A stretch of 64,000 nucleotides of DNA, from NCBI RefSeq assembly GCF_013385825.1, contig NZ_JACAPG010000008.1:62001-126000 (forward strand). The letters are read 5' to 3'. The position numbers were made by a program, and so were the translations under genes. The notes under the pieces were generated by a model. The model did not search any database and was not told where the DNA came from. It saw only the letters and a list, made by a program, of their open reading frames with translations. Source of the DNA: Pseudomonas reactans. GTDB taxonomy: Bacteria > Pseudomonadota > Gammaproteobacteria > Pseudomonadales > Pseudomonadaceae. Positions 36,020 through 44,614 of this stretch are shown piece after piece (the stretch's first letter is position 1; each line of letters opens with the position of its first letter).

Positions 36020-36033
36020 GTATGCTAGCATAC
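36020..36033. promoter_or_regulatory. 14-bp perfect palindrome in the serA / D-2-HG dehydrogenase gap
   Basis: GTATGCTAGCATAC is self-complementary and is framed by GGGGC on the left and GCCCC on the right, extending the dyad. It lies 76 bp before the dehydrogenase ATG and 117 bp from the serA ATG. TATGCT could be part of a -10 box, so a bound protein would block a promoter. Confidence 0.5.
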
Positions 36034-36108
36034 GCGCCCCGCTAAACACCTATTCCTGCGACGTGAAGCGTTCTCAGGATGACCATGAATTGTTCGAGAG
36101 TTCTGTCG

Positions 36109-37503
36109 ATGACCCATCCTGCCCTGATTGATGAGCTAAAGACCCTGGTTGAGCCCGGCAAAGTGCTGACCGATGCAGACTCCCTGGAGGCTTACGGCAA
36201 GGATTGGACCAAGCACTTCGCGCCCGCGCCGACCGCCATCGTCTTCCCCAAGACCACTGAGCAGGTCCAGGCCATTGTGCGTTGGGCCAATACCCACAAG
36301 GTGGCGCTGGTGCCATCGGGCGGGCGTACCGGTTTGTCGGCCGCTGCCGTGGCGGCGAATGGCGAAGTGGTTGTGTCGTTCGACTATATGAACCAGATTC
36401 TCGACGTGAACCTCACCGACCGCACCGCCGTGTGCCAGCCGGGCGTGGTCACCAAGCAATTGCAGAACGTCGCTGAGGAAAAAGGCCTGTACTACCCGGT
36501 GGACTTCGCATCGTCCGGTTCCAGCCAGATTGGCGGCAATATCGGCACTAATGCCGGCGGGATCAAGGTGATTCGCTACGGCATGACCCGTAACTGGGTG
36601 GCCGGCATGAAGGTTGTCACCGGCAAGGGCGACGTACTCGAACTGAACCGCGACCTGATCAAGAACGCCACCGGCTACGACATGCGCCAGCTGTTCATCG
36701 GCGCTGAAGGCACTCTGGGCTTTGTGGTCGAAGCCACCATGCGCCTGGACCGTGCGCCAAAAAACCTCACCGCCATGGTGCTGGGCACGACCGACTTCGA
36801 CTCGATCATGCCGGTCTTGCACGCGTTCCAGAGCAAGCTGGACCTGACCGCCTTCGAATTCTTCTCCGACAAGGCCCTGGCCAAGGTCATGGGCCGTGGC
36901 GACGTGCCGGCCCCGTTCGAAACCGAGTGCCCGTTCTACGCGCTGCTGGAGTTCGAAGCCACCACCGAAGAAGTCGCCAATCACGCGCTGGAAACCTTTG
37001 AGCATTGCGTCGAGCAGGGCTGGGTGCTGGACGGCGTGATGAGCCAGAGCGAAACCCAACTGCACAACCTGTGGAAACTGCGCGAGTACATCTCCGAAAC
37101 CATTTCCCACTGGACCCCGTACAAGAACGATATCTCGGTGACTGTCTCCAAAGTACCGGCGTTCTTGAAGGAAATCGACGCGATCGTCGGCGAACACTAC
37201 CCCGATTTTGAAATCGTCTGGTTCGGCCACATTGGCGACGGCAACCTGCACCTGAACATCCTCAAACCAGAAAACCTGAGCAAGGACGAGTTCTTCGCCA
37301 AGTGCGCCACCGTGAACAAGTGGGTGTTTGAAACCGTCGAGAAGTACAACGGTTCGATCTCCGCCGAACACGGCGTGGGCATGACCAAGCGTGACTACCT
37401 GACTTACAGCCGCTCGCCGGTTGAAATCGAATACATGAAGGCCGTCAAAGCCGTGTTCGACCCGAACGGGATCATGAACCCTGGCAAGATCTTCGCTGTT
37501 TAA
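36109..37503 (+). CDS. D-2-hydroxyglutarate dehydrogenase (FAD-binding oxidoreductase)
   Basis: Oxidises D-2-hydroxyglutarate back to 2-oxoglutarate, relieving the by-product of SerA; the P. aeruginosa homologue in the same place (PA0317) has this activity. The 464-residue protein has the PCMH-type FAD domain (P-S-G-G-R-T-G-L-S near residue 75; G-S-S-Q-I-G-G-N-I-G-T-N-A-G-G near 137-151). The C-terminal domain ends G-I-M-N-P-G-K-I-F; H-I-G-D-G-N-L-H-L-N near 377 is the metal/substrate segment. ATG 36109 is chosen over 36079 by length. A fumarylacetoacetase-family gene follows by 21 bp. Confidence 0.9.
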   Translation: MTHPALIDELKTLVEPGKVLTDADSLEAYGKDWTKHFAPAPTAIVFPKTTEQVQAIVRWANTHKVALVPSGGRTGLSAAAVAANGEVVVSFDYMNQILDVNLTDRTAVCQPGVVTKQLQNVAEEKGLYYPVDFASSGSSQIGGNIGTNAGGIKVIRYGMTRNWVAGMKVVTGKGDVLELNRDLIKNATGYDMRQLFIGAEGTLGFVVEATMRLDRAPKNLTAMVLGTTDFDSIMPVLHAFQSKLDLTAFEFFSDKALAKVMGRGDVPAPFETECPFYALLEFEATTEEVANHALETFEHCVEQGWVLDGVMSQSETQLHNLWKLREYISETISHWTPYKNDISVTVSKVPAFLKEIDAIVGEHYPDFEIVWFGHIGDGNLHLNILKPENLSKDEFFAKCATVNKWVFETVEKYNGSISAEHGVGMTKRDYLTYSRSPVEIEYMKAVKAVFDPNGIMNPGKIFAV

Positions 37504-37524
37504 TCGCCCTGAAGGAGTCGTTCC

Positions 37525-38190
37525 ATGAGCTACCAGCACAAGTATGTCGACGGCACCAACATCCACTTTTCGCTCGGCAAAGTGGTGTGTATCGGGCGTA
37601 ACTATGCCGAACATGCCAAGGAACTGGACAACCCGGTACCCACCGAGCCGCTGCTGTTCATCAAGCCGGGCAGCTGCGTGGTGCCGCTGGAAGGCGGTTT
37701 CAGCATCCCGACCGAACGCGGCTCGGTGCACTACGAGGCGGAAATCGCGGTATTGATCGGCAAACCCTTGTCGACCAAGCCCAGCCGTGAAGAAGTGTTG
37801 GATGCGATTTCCGGCTTCGCCCCGGCCCTGGACCTGACCCTGCGCGACAAACAGGCCGAGCTGAAAGCCAAGGGCCTGCCGTGGGAAATCGCCAAGTCCT
37901 TCGATGGTGCGGCAGTGATTGCACCGTTCGTGGTGGGCAGCACGTTTGCGGACGTGACCGACATCGGCATCCGCTTGAGCATCAATGGCGAAGTGCGCCA
38001 GGATGGCAACAGCGCGCAGATGCTCAACCCGATCATCCCGATGATCCAGCACATGGCCGGCTGCTTCTCGCTGCAAGCGGGCGATGTGATCCTCACCGGC
38101 ACCCCGGCCGGCGTGGGCCCGCTGAATGTGGGCGATGAGCTGGTGTTGGAGCTGTCGGGTGTGAGCCGCTTCGACAGCAGCGTTCGCTGA
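37525..38190 (+). CDS. Fumarylacetoacetate hydrolase-family protein
   Basis: A 221-residue FAH-fold enzyme with I-G-R-N-Y-A-E-H-A-K-E near the N-terminus and the metal-binding E-x-E/D set (Y-E-A-E-I-A-V near residue 72-78). T-G-T-P-A-G-V-G-P marks the C-terminal part. This compact form includes acylpyruvate hydrolases and oxaloacetate decarboxylases (YcgM/FAHD1 type). It follows the D-2-hydroxyglutarate dehydrogenase in an apparent two-gene operon, so a role in clearing 2-oxoacids or their tautomers is plausible but unproven. The ribosome site AAGGAG is clear. Confidence 0.87.
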   Translation: MSYQHKYVDGTNIHFSLGKVVCIGRNYAEHAKELDNPVPTEPLLFIKPGSCVVPLEGGFSIPTERGSVHYEAEIAVLIGKPLSTKPSREEVLDAISGFAPALDLTLRDKQAELKAKGLPWEIAKSFDGAAVIAPFVVGSTFADVTDIGIRLSINGEVRQDGNSAQMLNPIIPMIQHMAGCFSLQAGDVILTGTPAGVGPLNVGDELVLELSGVSRFDSSVR

Positions 38191-38199
38191 ACCCGCTCT

Positions 38200-38287
38200 T
38201 GTAGGAGCCGGCTTGCCGGCGATGGGGTCGGTGCGGTGCAACTGGCACACCCCGTCGATCCCATCGCCGGCAAGCCGGCTCCTACAG
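38200..38287. repeat. REP doublet, family A
   Basis: An inverted pair of the family A core, starting 10 bp after the FAH-family stop, with about 38 bp between the two palindromes; the spacer and arms extend the pairing (GATGGGGT / ATCCCATC). Confidence 0.92.
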
Positions 38288-38403
38288 GTCATTCGCTTTT
38301 TGCATTTTTTTCACACGCCATCCGGATAATTCGCAGCCTCTTGCGCGCGGGCCTGTCATTCCTGTGCTATCACCTAACGCTGACTTTCTGGAAAAAGCGC
38401 TCA

Positions 38404-39330
38404 ATGGCCGTGTCCCTGCCCTCCGCTACACCCAAGCCACGTTCTCGCTTCGCCTTGCGCTGGTATTCCTGGCTGTTGCTGGCAGGGGTGATTTCCTACG
38501 GCGTTGCCTGGGCCATGCACTGGGATGATCGTGGTGTGCTGTGGGTGTTGGAGCGTTTCGAAACCCCCGCCGAGCGCCAGGAAAGCGTATGGCTGCCGGA
38601 CTACCATGCCGTCATCGATGGCAAGCTTTTGCCGGGGATGGAGAAGGACGAAGCTTCGGACGTCGCCTACAACCCCCAGACCAAAACCCTGTTTTCCGTG
38701 ATGGGAAAAAACCCCTTCCTCGTCGAGTTGAGCCTGCAAGGCGATGTGCTGCGCAAGATGCCACTCAACGGCTGGGATAACCCGGAAGGTGTGACAGTGA
38801 TGGAAAACGGGTTGATCGCCGTGGTCGATGAGCGCCAGCACACGCTGACCATCGTCAAGGTGGACGCCACCACCGCTGCGTTGAACAAGGCCGATTTCCC
38901 GAGCTATGACCTGGGCCCGTCCAAGGACCAGAACAAAGCCTTTGAAGCGATCACCTGGGACACGCGCAACCAGCAACTGGTGCTGGGTGAAGAGCGCCCG
39001 CCGGCATTGTTCACCTGGAAAAGCGACGGCGGCCAGACCCTGGCTGGCGATAAGCAAAAGCTGGCCAGCAAAGAATTGGACATGCGCAACCTCTCGGCCT
39101 TGGCCGTCGACCCCCGTACCGGGCATCTGCTGGTGCTGTCGGCCGACTCCCACCTGCTACTGGAGCTGGACGAGCAAGGCGAGCAGGTCAGCTTCATGAC
39201 CCTGCTTGGCGGTTTCAATGGCCTCAAAAGCACCATTCCACGGGCTGAAGGGGTGACCATGGACGAGAACGGCACCCTGTACATAGTCAGTGAGCCAAAC
39301 CTGTTCTATCGTTTCGAAAAGCAGAAATAG
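38404..39330 (+). CDS. SdiA-regulated (YjiK-like) beta-propeller protein, copy 1
   Basis: A 308-residue protein with a basic N-terminus and one hydrophobic segment (about 17-35), then repeated blades such as E-A-S-D-V-A-Y-N-P-Q-T-K-T-L-F-S-V and N-P-E-G-V-T-V-M. It matches the SdiA-regulated/YjiK family of periplasmic, probably calcium-binding, beta-propellers of unknown role. The closing E-G-V-T-M-D-E-N-G-T-L-Y-I-V-S-E-P-N-L-F-Y is shared with the next gene. ATG 38404 fits the hydrophobic anchor; the longer frame includes REP DNA. Confidence 0.82.
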   Translation: MAVSLPSATPKPRSRFALRWYSWLLLAGVISYGVAWAMHWDDRGVLWVLERFETPAERQESVWLPDYHAVIDGKLLPGMEKDEASDVAYNPQTKTLFSVMGKNPFLVELSLQGDVLRKMPLNGWDNPEGVTVMENGLIAVVDERQHTLTIVKVDATTAALNKADFPSYDLGPSKDQNKAFEAITWDTRNQQLVLGEERPPALFTWKSDGGQTLAGDKQKLASKELDMRNLSALAVDPRTGHLLVLSADSHLLLELDEQGEQVSFMTLLGGFNGLKSTIPRAEGVTMDENGTLYIVSEPNLFYRFEKQK

Positions 39331-39450
39331 CAGACCGATTACGTCGGATATGTCTCTATGAGCGGCATTCGCCAGACATCAGGGCGCGTTTAAGTTTAAA
39401 TTCAGACAGGCGTGATATTCATTCGCCACTTTTGATTTTGAGCCCGCCCG

Positions 39451-40365
39451 ATGCGACGACTAACCCGCCCCAAATCACTTTTCTTTATGCTTGCGCTGAT
39501 CGCCCTGGTCAGCGCCGGGGCTGTCGCGCAGCATTTTCGCCTGTTCGAGCGCGCTTGGTTCAACTGGCAGGCGTGGCGCCAGCCGACGGATGAGCGCTCC
39601 ATTGGCCTGGCGGACTACCGTGTGACCCTGGAAGCCCAAGTGATCGAGGGGTTGGAGGACGATGTGTCGGCCTTGACCTTCGACCCGGTGCGCAAAAGCC
39701 TGTTTACCGTCACCAATAAAAACGCCGAACTGATCGAGCTGTCCCTTGAGGGCAAGATCCTGCGGCGGATTCCCTTGATAGGGTTTGGCGATGCCGAGGC
39801 GGTGGAATTCATCAGCGACAACATTTATGTGATCAGCGATGAGCACCAGCAGCGGCTGATCAAGGTGCATGTGGATGATGACACCCAATTCCTCGACGCC
39901 GCCGATGCGGAGCAGATGACCCTGGGCGTGCACGTCGGCGGCAACAAGGGTTTTGAGGGCCTGGCCTATGACTCGGTGGGCAAGCGCCTGTTCGTGGCCA
40001 AGGAACGCGACCCGATGCTGATCTACGAGATTCACGGTTTTCCCCACTTCAAACCGGAAAAGACCTACTCGGTGCACGTGGTCAATAACCCCAAGCGTGA
40101 CGCCGGGTTGTTTGTGCGTGACCTGTCGAGCCTGCAATACGACGAGCGCAGCGGCCATTTGCTGGCACTGTCGGATGAGTCGTTCCTGGTGCTGGAACTG
40201 GATATCGACGGTCGCCCGCTGAGCAGTTTGTCACTGCTGAACGGGCGCCATGGCCTGAAAAAGCGGGTGCCTCAGGCGGAAGGGATCGCGATGGATGACG
40301 AGGGTACGTTGTACCTTGTCAGCGAGCCGAACCTGTTCTACGTATTCAAAAAACCAAGTCTCTGA
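39451..40365 (+). CDS. SdiA-regulated (YjiK-like) beta-propeller protein, copy 2
   Basis: A 304-residue paralogue of the preceding gene. It has a basic N-terminus and an anchor (about 9-27), the propeller repeats D-D-V-S-A-L-T-F-D-P-V-R-K-S-L-F-T-V, and the end block E-G-I-A-M-D-D-E-G-T-L-Y-L-V-S-E-P-N-L-F-Y-V-F. The 120-bp gap from copy 1 is AT-rich and could hold its own promoter. Conservation is strongest at the C-terminus, suggesting an old duplication. Role unknown. Confidence 0.82.
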   Translation: MRRLTRPKSLFFMLALIALVSAGAVAQHFRLFERAWFNWQAWRQPTDERSIGLADYRVTLEAQVIEGLEDDVSALTFDPVRKSLFTVTNKNAELIELSLEGKILRRIPLIGFGDAEAVEFISDNIYVISDEHQQRLIKVHVDDDTQFLDAADAEQMTLGVHVGGNKGFEGLAYDSVGKRLFVAKERDPMLIYEIHGFPHFKPEKTYSVHVVNNPKRDAGLFVRDLSSLQYDERSGHLLALSDESFLVLELDIDGRPLSSLSLLNGRHGLKKRVPQAEGIAMDDEGTLYLVSEPNLFYVFKKPSL

Positions 40366-40379
40366 ACACGCTGAACCCT

Positions 40380-40407
40380 TGTGGGAGCAGGCAAGCCAGC
40401 TCCCACA
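40380..40407. repeat. Single short palindrome between convergent genes
   Basis: TGTGGGAGC and GCTCCCACA flank a GCAAGCC-containing centre. It is related to the outer part of the REP repeats, but only one compact unit is present. It can form a hairpin in the message of either convergent gene. Confidence 0.7.
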
Positions 40408-40426
40408 TAAAGCCCAGCCGACTGGT

Positions 40427-41098
40427 TTAAGCCTTGAGGGTTTTGACGCCTTCGGAAGTGCCCAGCAACAGCACATCCGCCGGGCGTGCCGCGAACAAAC
40501 CGTTGGTGACCACGCCGACGATCGCGTTGATCTGCGTCTCCAGCTCCACCGGGTGGGTGATCTGCATGTTGAACACGTCAAGGATGATATTGCCGTTGTC
40601 GGTCAATACACCTTCGCGGTACACCGGGTCGCCGCCCAGTTTTACCAGCTCGCGGGCCACGTGGCTGCGGGCCATCGGGATCACTTCCACCGGCAGCGGG
40701 AACGCGCCGAGTACCGGCACCAGCTTGCTGGCGTCGGCGATGCAGATGAAGGTCTTGGCCACGGCCGCGACGATCTTCTCGCGGGTCAGGGCTGCGCCGC
40801 CGCCTTTGATCAGGTTCAGGTGTTCGTCGCTTTCATCGGCGCCGTCGACATAGAACTCCAGGTCGCTCACGGTGTTGAGCTCGTACACCGGAATACCATG
40901 GCCTTTCAGTCGTGCGGCGGTGGCTTCGGAGCTGGCCACGGCGCCATCGAACGCGCCCTTGTGCTGGGCCAGTGCGTCGATGAAGCAGTTGGCGGTGGAG
41001 CCGGTGCCGACACCGACGATGCTCTTGTCGTCGAGTTTAGGAAGGATTAAATCGACGGCGGCCTGGGCCACTGCCTGTTTGAGTTGATCCTGGGTCAT
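40427..41098 (-). CDS. rpiA: Ribose-5-phosphate isomerase A
   Basis: Interconverts ribose-5-phosphate and ribulose-5-phosphate. The 223-residue protein shows [13 protein letters not shown] (about 28-40), Y-V-D-G-A-D-E (about 84-90) and [11 protein letters not shown] (about 97-107), the phosphate-binding and catalytic segments of RpiA. It is divergent from ilvA with 138 bp between starts, as in P. aeruginosa. Confidence 0.96.
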   Translation of the reverse strand: MTQDQLKQAVAQAAVDLILPKLDDKSIVGVGTGSTANCFIDALAQHKGAFDGAVASSEATAARLKGHGIPVYELNTVSDLEFYVDGADESDEHLNLIKGGGAALTREKIVAAVAKTFICIADASKLVPVLGAFPLPVEVIPMARSHVARELVKLGGDPVYREGVLTDNGNIILDVFNMQITHPVELETQINAIVGVVTNGLFAARPADVLLLGTSEGVKTLKA

Positions 41099-41236
41099 GC
41101 GGGCTCCGGAACGGGCGGGGAGTTAACGAGGGGCGCGAGTATAACCCAACAAAACCTCGGGATTCGTGTGGTCGCCCGGCCAAAAGCCGGGTTAGACTCC
41201 CTGGCCCTGCCAAACCGTGAAAGTAGAAGCCCGCCG

Positions 41237-42751
41237 ATGCTTGAACAGTACGTCAAAAAGATCCTCACCTCGCGCGTTTACGACGTTGCCGTAGAAACCC
41301 CGTTGCAGACCGCCCGCCAGCTCTCCGAGCGGCTGGGCAACAAGGTCTGGCTCAAGCGTGAAGACTTGCAGCCGGTGTTCTCGTTCAAGATTCGCGGCGC
41401 CTACAACAAGCTGACCCAGCTGACGGCTGAGGAGCGCGCGCGCGGCGTGGTCACGGCGTCAGCCGGCAACCATGCCCAGGGCCTGGCCCTGGCGGCCAAG
41501 GTGCTGGGGGTGAAAGCCACCATCGTGATGCCCAAGACCACCCCGGAGATCAAGGTCGAAGGCGTGCGCTCCCGTGGCGGCAAAGTGGTGCTGCATGGCG
41601 ATTCCTTCCCGGAAGCCCTGGCCTACTCACTCAAGCTGGTCGACGAAAAAGGCTACGTCTACATCCACCCTTACGATGATCCCCACACCATTGCCGGGCA
41701 GGGCACCGTGGCGATGGAGATCCTGCGCCAGCACCCGGGGCCTCTGGACGCGATTTTCGTCCCCGTGGGCGGCGGCGGGCTGATTGCCGGGATTGCGGCG
41801 TACGTGAAGTACCTGCGCCCGGAGATCAAGATCATCGGCGTTGAGCCGGACGACTCCAACTGCCTGCAAGCCGCCCTGGCTGCGGGCGAGCGCGTGGTAC
41901 TGCCAACCGTTGGTCTCTTTGCCGATGGCGTGGCGGTGGCGCAGATCGGCCAGCACACCTTCGACATCTGCAAGGATTACGTGGATGAAGTGATCACCGT
42001 GAGCACCGATGAAATCTGTGCGGCGATCAAGGACATCTACGACGACACCCGTTCCATCACCGAGCCGGCAGGGGCATTGGGTGTGGCGGGTATCAAGAAG
42101 TACGTCGAGACCCGTGGCGTGACCGGGCAGACCCTGGTGGCGATCGACTCCGGCGCCAACGTCAACTTCGACCGCCTGCGCCATGTGGCCGAGCGCGCCG
42201 AGTTGGGTGAGGGCCGCGAAGCCATCATCGCCGTGACCATCCCCGAGAAACCCGGCAGCTTCAAGGCGTTCTGCGAGGCCGTGGGCAAGCGCCAGATCAC
42301 AGAATTCAACTACCGCTTCCACTCCGGCAGCGAAGCGCACATCTTTGTCGGCGTGCAGACCCACCCGGAAAACGATCCGCGCAGCGCGCTGATCGCCAGC
42401 CTGACAGGCCAGGGTTTCCCGGTGCTGGACCTGACCGAGAACGAACTGGCCAAGTTGCACATCCGCCATATGGTCGGCGGCCATGCGGCTCACGTCAGCA
42501 ATGAAGTGGTGTTTCGCTTCGAATTCCCGGAGCGTCCGGGGGCCTTGTTCAACTTTCTTAACAAATTGGGCGGGCGCTGGAACATCTCGATGTTCCACTA
42601 TCGCAACCACGGCGCAGCCGACGGTCGTGTGGTCGCCGGCCTGCAAGTGCCGGCGAACGAGCGTCACCTGGTGCCGGCAGCCCTGGAAGCCATCGGCTAC
42701 CCGTACTGGGATGAAAGCGATAACCCGGCCTATAAACTGTTCCTCGGTTGA
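41237..42751 (+). CDS. ilvA: Threonine ammonia-lyase, biosynthetic
   Basis: Deaminates threonine to 2-oxobutanoate, the first step of isoleucine synthesis. The 504-residue protein has the PLP lysine at K51 in S-F-K-I-R-G-A-Y-N-K, the phosphate loop G-G-G-G-L-I-A-G near 176-183, and two ACT-like regulatory domains (about 325-504) that mark the isoleucine-inhibited biosynthetic form. The longer frame to 41084 would overlap the rpiA start; ATG 41237 gives the usual N-terminus (M-L-E-Q-Y-V-K-K-I-L). The leader contains only a weak CCCGGC/GCCGGG hairpin, not a convincing attenuator. Confidence 0.95.
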   Translation: MLEQYVKKILTSRVYDVAVETPLQTARQLSERLGNKVWLKREDLQPVFSFKIRGAYNKLTQLTAEERARGVVTASAGNHAQGLALAAKVLGVKATIVMPKTTPEIKVEGVRSRGGKVVLHGDSFPEALAYSLKLVDEKGYVYIHPYDDPHTIAGQGTVAMEILRQHPGPLDAIFVPVGGGGLIAGIAAYVKYLRPEIKIIGVEPDDSNCLQAALAAGERVVLPTVGLFADGVAVAQIGQHTFDICKDYVDEVITVSTDEICAAIKDIYDDTRSITEPAGALGVAGIKKYVETRGVTGQTLVAIDSGANVNFDRLRHVAERAELGEGREAIIAVTIPEKPGSFKAFCEAVGKRQITEFNYRFHSGSEAHIFVGVQTHPENDPRSALIASLTGQGFPVLDLTENELAKLHIRHMVGGHAAHVSNEVVFRFEFPERPGALFNFLNKLGGRWNISMFHYRNHGAADGRVVAGLQVPANERHLVPAALEAIGYPYWDESDNPAYKLFLG

Positions 42752-42792
42752 GCGACTACGCTGATTGGGGCGGCCTTTGAGAGATAAGAGAC

Positions 42793-43206
42793 ATGGAAAC
42801 CCTGATCACCCTGAAAGTTATCCACATCGCGGCCACGGTATTGCTGCTGCTTAGCGGCTTGGGCCTGGCGATACTGGCCTGGCGCAAACGCAGCGCGGGC
42901 CCGGCGGTGACCGTGCAGCGCCCATGGACGTTCGTCTGGTTGTTGATGGGCGTGTGTGTGGTGAGCATGCCGTTTACTGGCTGGTGGCTGGTGCACCTGA
43001 TCGGCTGGCCGCTGGGGCAGACCTGGATCCTGGGTTCCAGCCTCCTCTACACCGTGGCAGCGCTGGCCTGGTTTTGGCTGGTGGCGCGGCTTAATCGCCT
43101 GCGCAAGGGTGAGGGCGGTAGCCTGAACTTCACGCTGGTGCTGGCGGTGGTCAGCCTGGTGGGGTTCGTTGCGATTGCCGGGTTGATGGGTGCCAAGCCT
43201 GTGTAG
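42793..43206 (+). CDS. DUF2269-family membrane protein
   Basis: A 137-residue protein with four hydrophobic segments (about 10-28, 47-65, 78-98, 114-133). Histidine H11 in K-V-I-H-I-A-A-T and the tryptophan-rich middle segment fit the DUF2269 integral membrane family, whose function is unknown. It starts 41 bp after ilvA. Its stop codon TAG is the start of the family B REP repeat, so the C-terminus was probably fixed by repeat insertion. Confidence 0.8.
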   Translation: METLITLKVIHIAATVLLLLSGLGLAILAWRKRSAGPAVTVQRPWTFVWLLMGVCVVSMPFTGWWLVHLIGWPLGQTWILGSSLLYTVAALAWFWLVARLNRLRKGEGGSLNFTLVLAVVSLVGFVAIAGLMGAKPV

Positions 43207-43302
43207 GAGCGAGCTTGCTCGCGAAAAACGCAAGGACACCGCGTTCATTCAGGATGCCCGCGTCATCATTGACGATTCTCGCGAGCAAGCTCGCTCCTAC
43301 AG
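43202..43302. repeat. REP doublet, family B
   Basis: An inverted pair with the family B core between the convergent DUF2269 and HAD genes; it overlaps the last codons of the former and lies 10 bp from the end of the latter. Confidence 0.93.
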
Positions 43303-43312
43303 GTGAAACCGA

Positions 43313-43969
43313 TCAGCTACGCAATGTGATCACCGGCCAGCCACGCTTTTCGGCTTCAGCCCGCAGATTCGGGTCCGGATCCACCGCCACCGCGTGAGTC
43401 ACCTGCTCAAGTAGCGGCAGATCATTCATCGAATCACTGTAGAAGTAGCTGTCTTCCAGGCTGTACCCGGTTTCTTCCAACCAACGATTCAAGCGCGTCA
43501 CCTTGCCCTCGCGAAAGCACGGCACATCAGTGCTGCGCCCGGTGTAGCGGCCGTTTTCCATCTCGCATTCGGTGGCGATCAGGGTTTCCACGCCCAGGCG
43601 TGCGGCAATCGGCGCGGTGACGAAACGGTTGGTGGCGGTGATGATCACCAGCTTGTCACCGGCGGCGCGGTGCTTGGCCAGCAGTTCCACGGCTTTAGGC
43701 AGCATCAGCGGTTCGATACAGTCACGCATGAAGTCGTTGTGCCACTCGTCCAGTTGGGTCATCTCGGTGCGGCCGAGGATTTCCAGGCTGAAGTTCAGGT
43801 AGGCGGCGTTGTCGAGCTTGCCGGCCAGGTAATCCTGGTAGAACTCGTCGTTGCGGGCCTTGTAGGCCACCGGGTCTAGAATCCCGCGTTCACACAGGTA
43901 ATCGCCCCAAGCGTGATCGCTGTCACCGCCGAGGAGGGTGTTGTCCAAGTCGAATAAAGCCAGGCGCAT
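43313..43969 (-). CDS. HAD-family phosphatase (SerB-like HAD-IB hydrolase)
   Basis: A 218-residue protein with the nucleophile motif D7-L-D9-N-T11, motif II in I-I-T-A-T-N (about 110-115), the conserved lysine in R-E-G-K-V-T-R-L and the motif IV acidic pair in [11 protein letters not shown]. The size and cap match HAD-IB phosphatases of the phosphoserine phosphatase type. The P. aeruginosa gene in this place (PA0335) is of the same type. The substrate is not proven; SerB proper is usually a longer protein encoded elsewhere. Confidence 0.86.
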   Translation of the reverse strand: MRLALFDLDNTLLGGDSDHAWGDYLCERGILDPVAYKARNDEFYQDYLAGKLDNAAYLNFSLEILGRTEMTQLDEWHNDFMRDCIEPLMLPKAVELLAKHRAAGDKLVIITATNRFVTAPIAARLGVETLIATECEMENGRYTGRSTDVPCFREGKVTRLNRWLEETGYSLEDSYFYSDSMNDLPLLEQVTHAVAVDPDPNLRAEAEKRGWPVITLRS

Positions 43970-44112
43970 TGCAGTTACTCGCTGAAATGTCTGTAAAAAG
44001 GCGTCCAGAATACGGTCTTTTCACAAGAGTGCACATAAGGTAAGAAGCCTCGTTGCCGCTTCATCAACCTTTGTGGAACAATGCGGCGACATGCGTTTGC
44101 GAGGTTGTTGCC

Positions 44113-44592
44113 GTGATCGACCCCGATGGTTTCCGTCCTAATGTCGGGATTATTCTTACGAATGATGCCGGACAGGTGCTATGGGCTCGCCGAATCAACC
44201 AAGATGCCTGGCAGTTTCCTCAAGGTGGAATCAACCCCGACGAAACCCCTGAAGACGCCTTGTACCGTGAGTTGAACGAAGAAGTCGGCCTTGAGCGTGA
44301 AGATGTACAAATTCTGGCCTGTACCCGTGGCTGGTTGCGCTATCGTTTGCCGCAACGCCTGGTGCGTACCCACAGCCAACCGCTGTGCATCGGTCAGAAG
44401 CAGAAATGGTTTCTCCTGCGGCTGATCTCCAATGAGCAGCGGGTGCGGATGGATTTGACCGGTAAACCGGAGTTCGATGGCTGGCGTTGGGTCAGCTATT
44501 GGTACCCGTTGGGCCAGGTGGTGACATTCAAGCGCGAAGTTTATCGTCGCGCTCTCAAAGAGCTTGCCCCGCGCCTTTTAGCGCGCGACTGA
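44113..44592 (+). CDS. rppH: RNA pyrophosphohydrolase
   Basis: Removes pyrophosphate from the 5' end of mRNAs, triggering RNase E decay. The start is GTG 44113 (GAGG about 9 nt upstream), giving 159 residues, the known length in Pseudomonas. The longer frame adds an unrelated leader. The Nudix box is complete: G38-x5-E44-x7-R52-E53-x2-E56-E57-x-G59. It lies 22 bp before ptsP, a conserved pair. Confidence 0.95.
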   Translation: MIDPDGFRPNVGIILTNDAGQVLWARRINQDAWQFPQGGINPDETPEDALYRELNEEVGLEREDVQILACTRGWLRYRLPQRLVRTHSQPLCIGQKQKWFLLRLISNEQRVRMDLTGKPEFDGWRWVSYWYPLGQVVTFKREVYRRALKELAPRLLARD

Positions 44593-44614
44593 CGACGGAG
44601 TTCGACCCCGAGCC

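Noticed and set aside
36136..38292. A 718-codon open frame on the minus strand opposite the D-2-hydroxyglutarate dehydrogenase and FAH genes
   Set aside because: It is a shadow of GC-rich coding DNA on the plus strand: it spans two genuine genes and a REP doublet, and its product is a low-complexity mixture without recognisable motifs.
41099..41236. Isoleucine/threonine attenuator before ilvA
   Set aside because: Only a 6-bp hairpin is present, with no T-run and no leader frame rich in regulatory codons.
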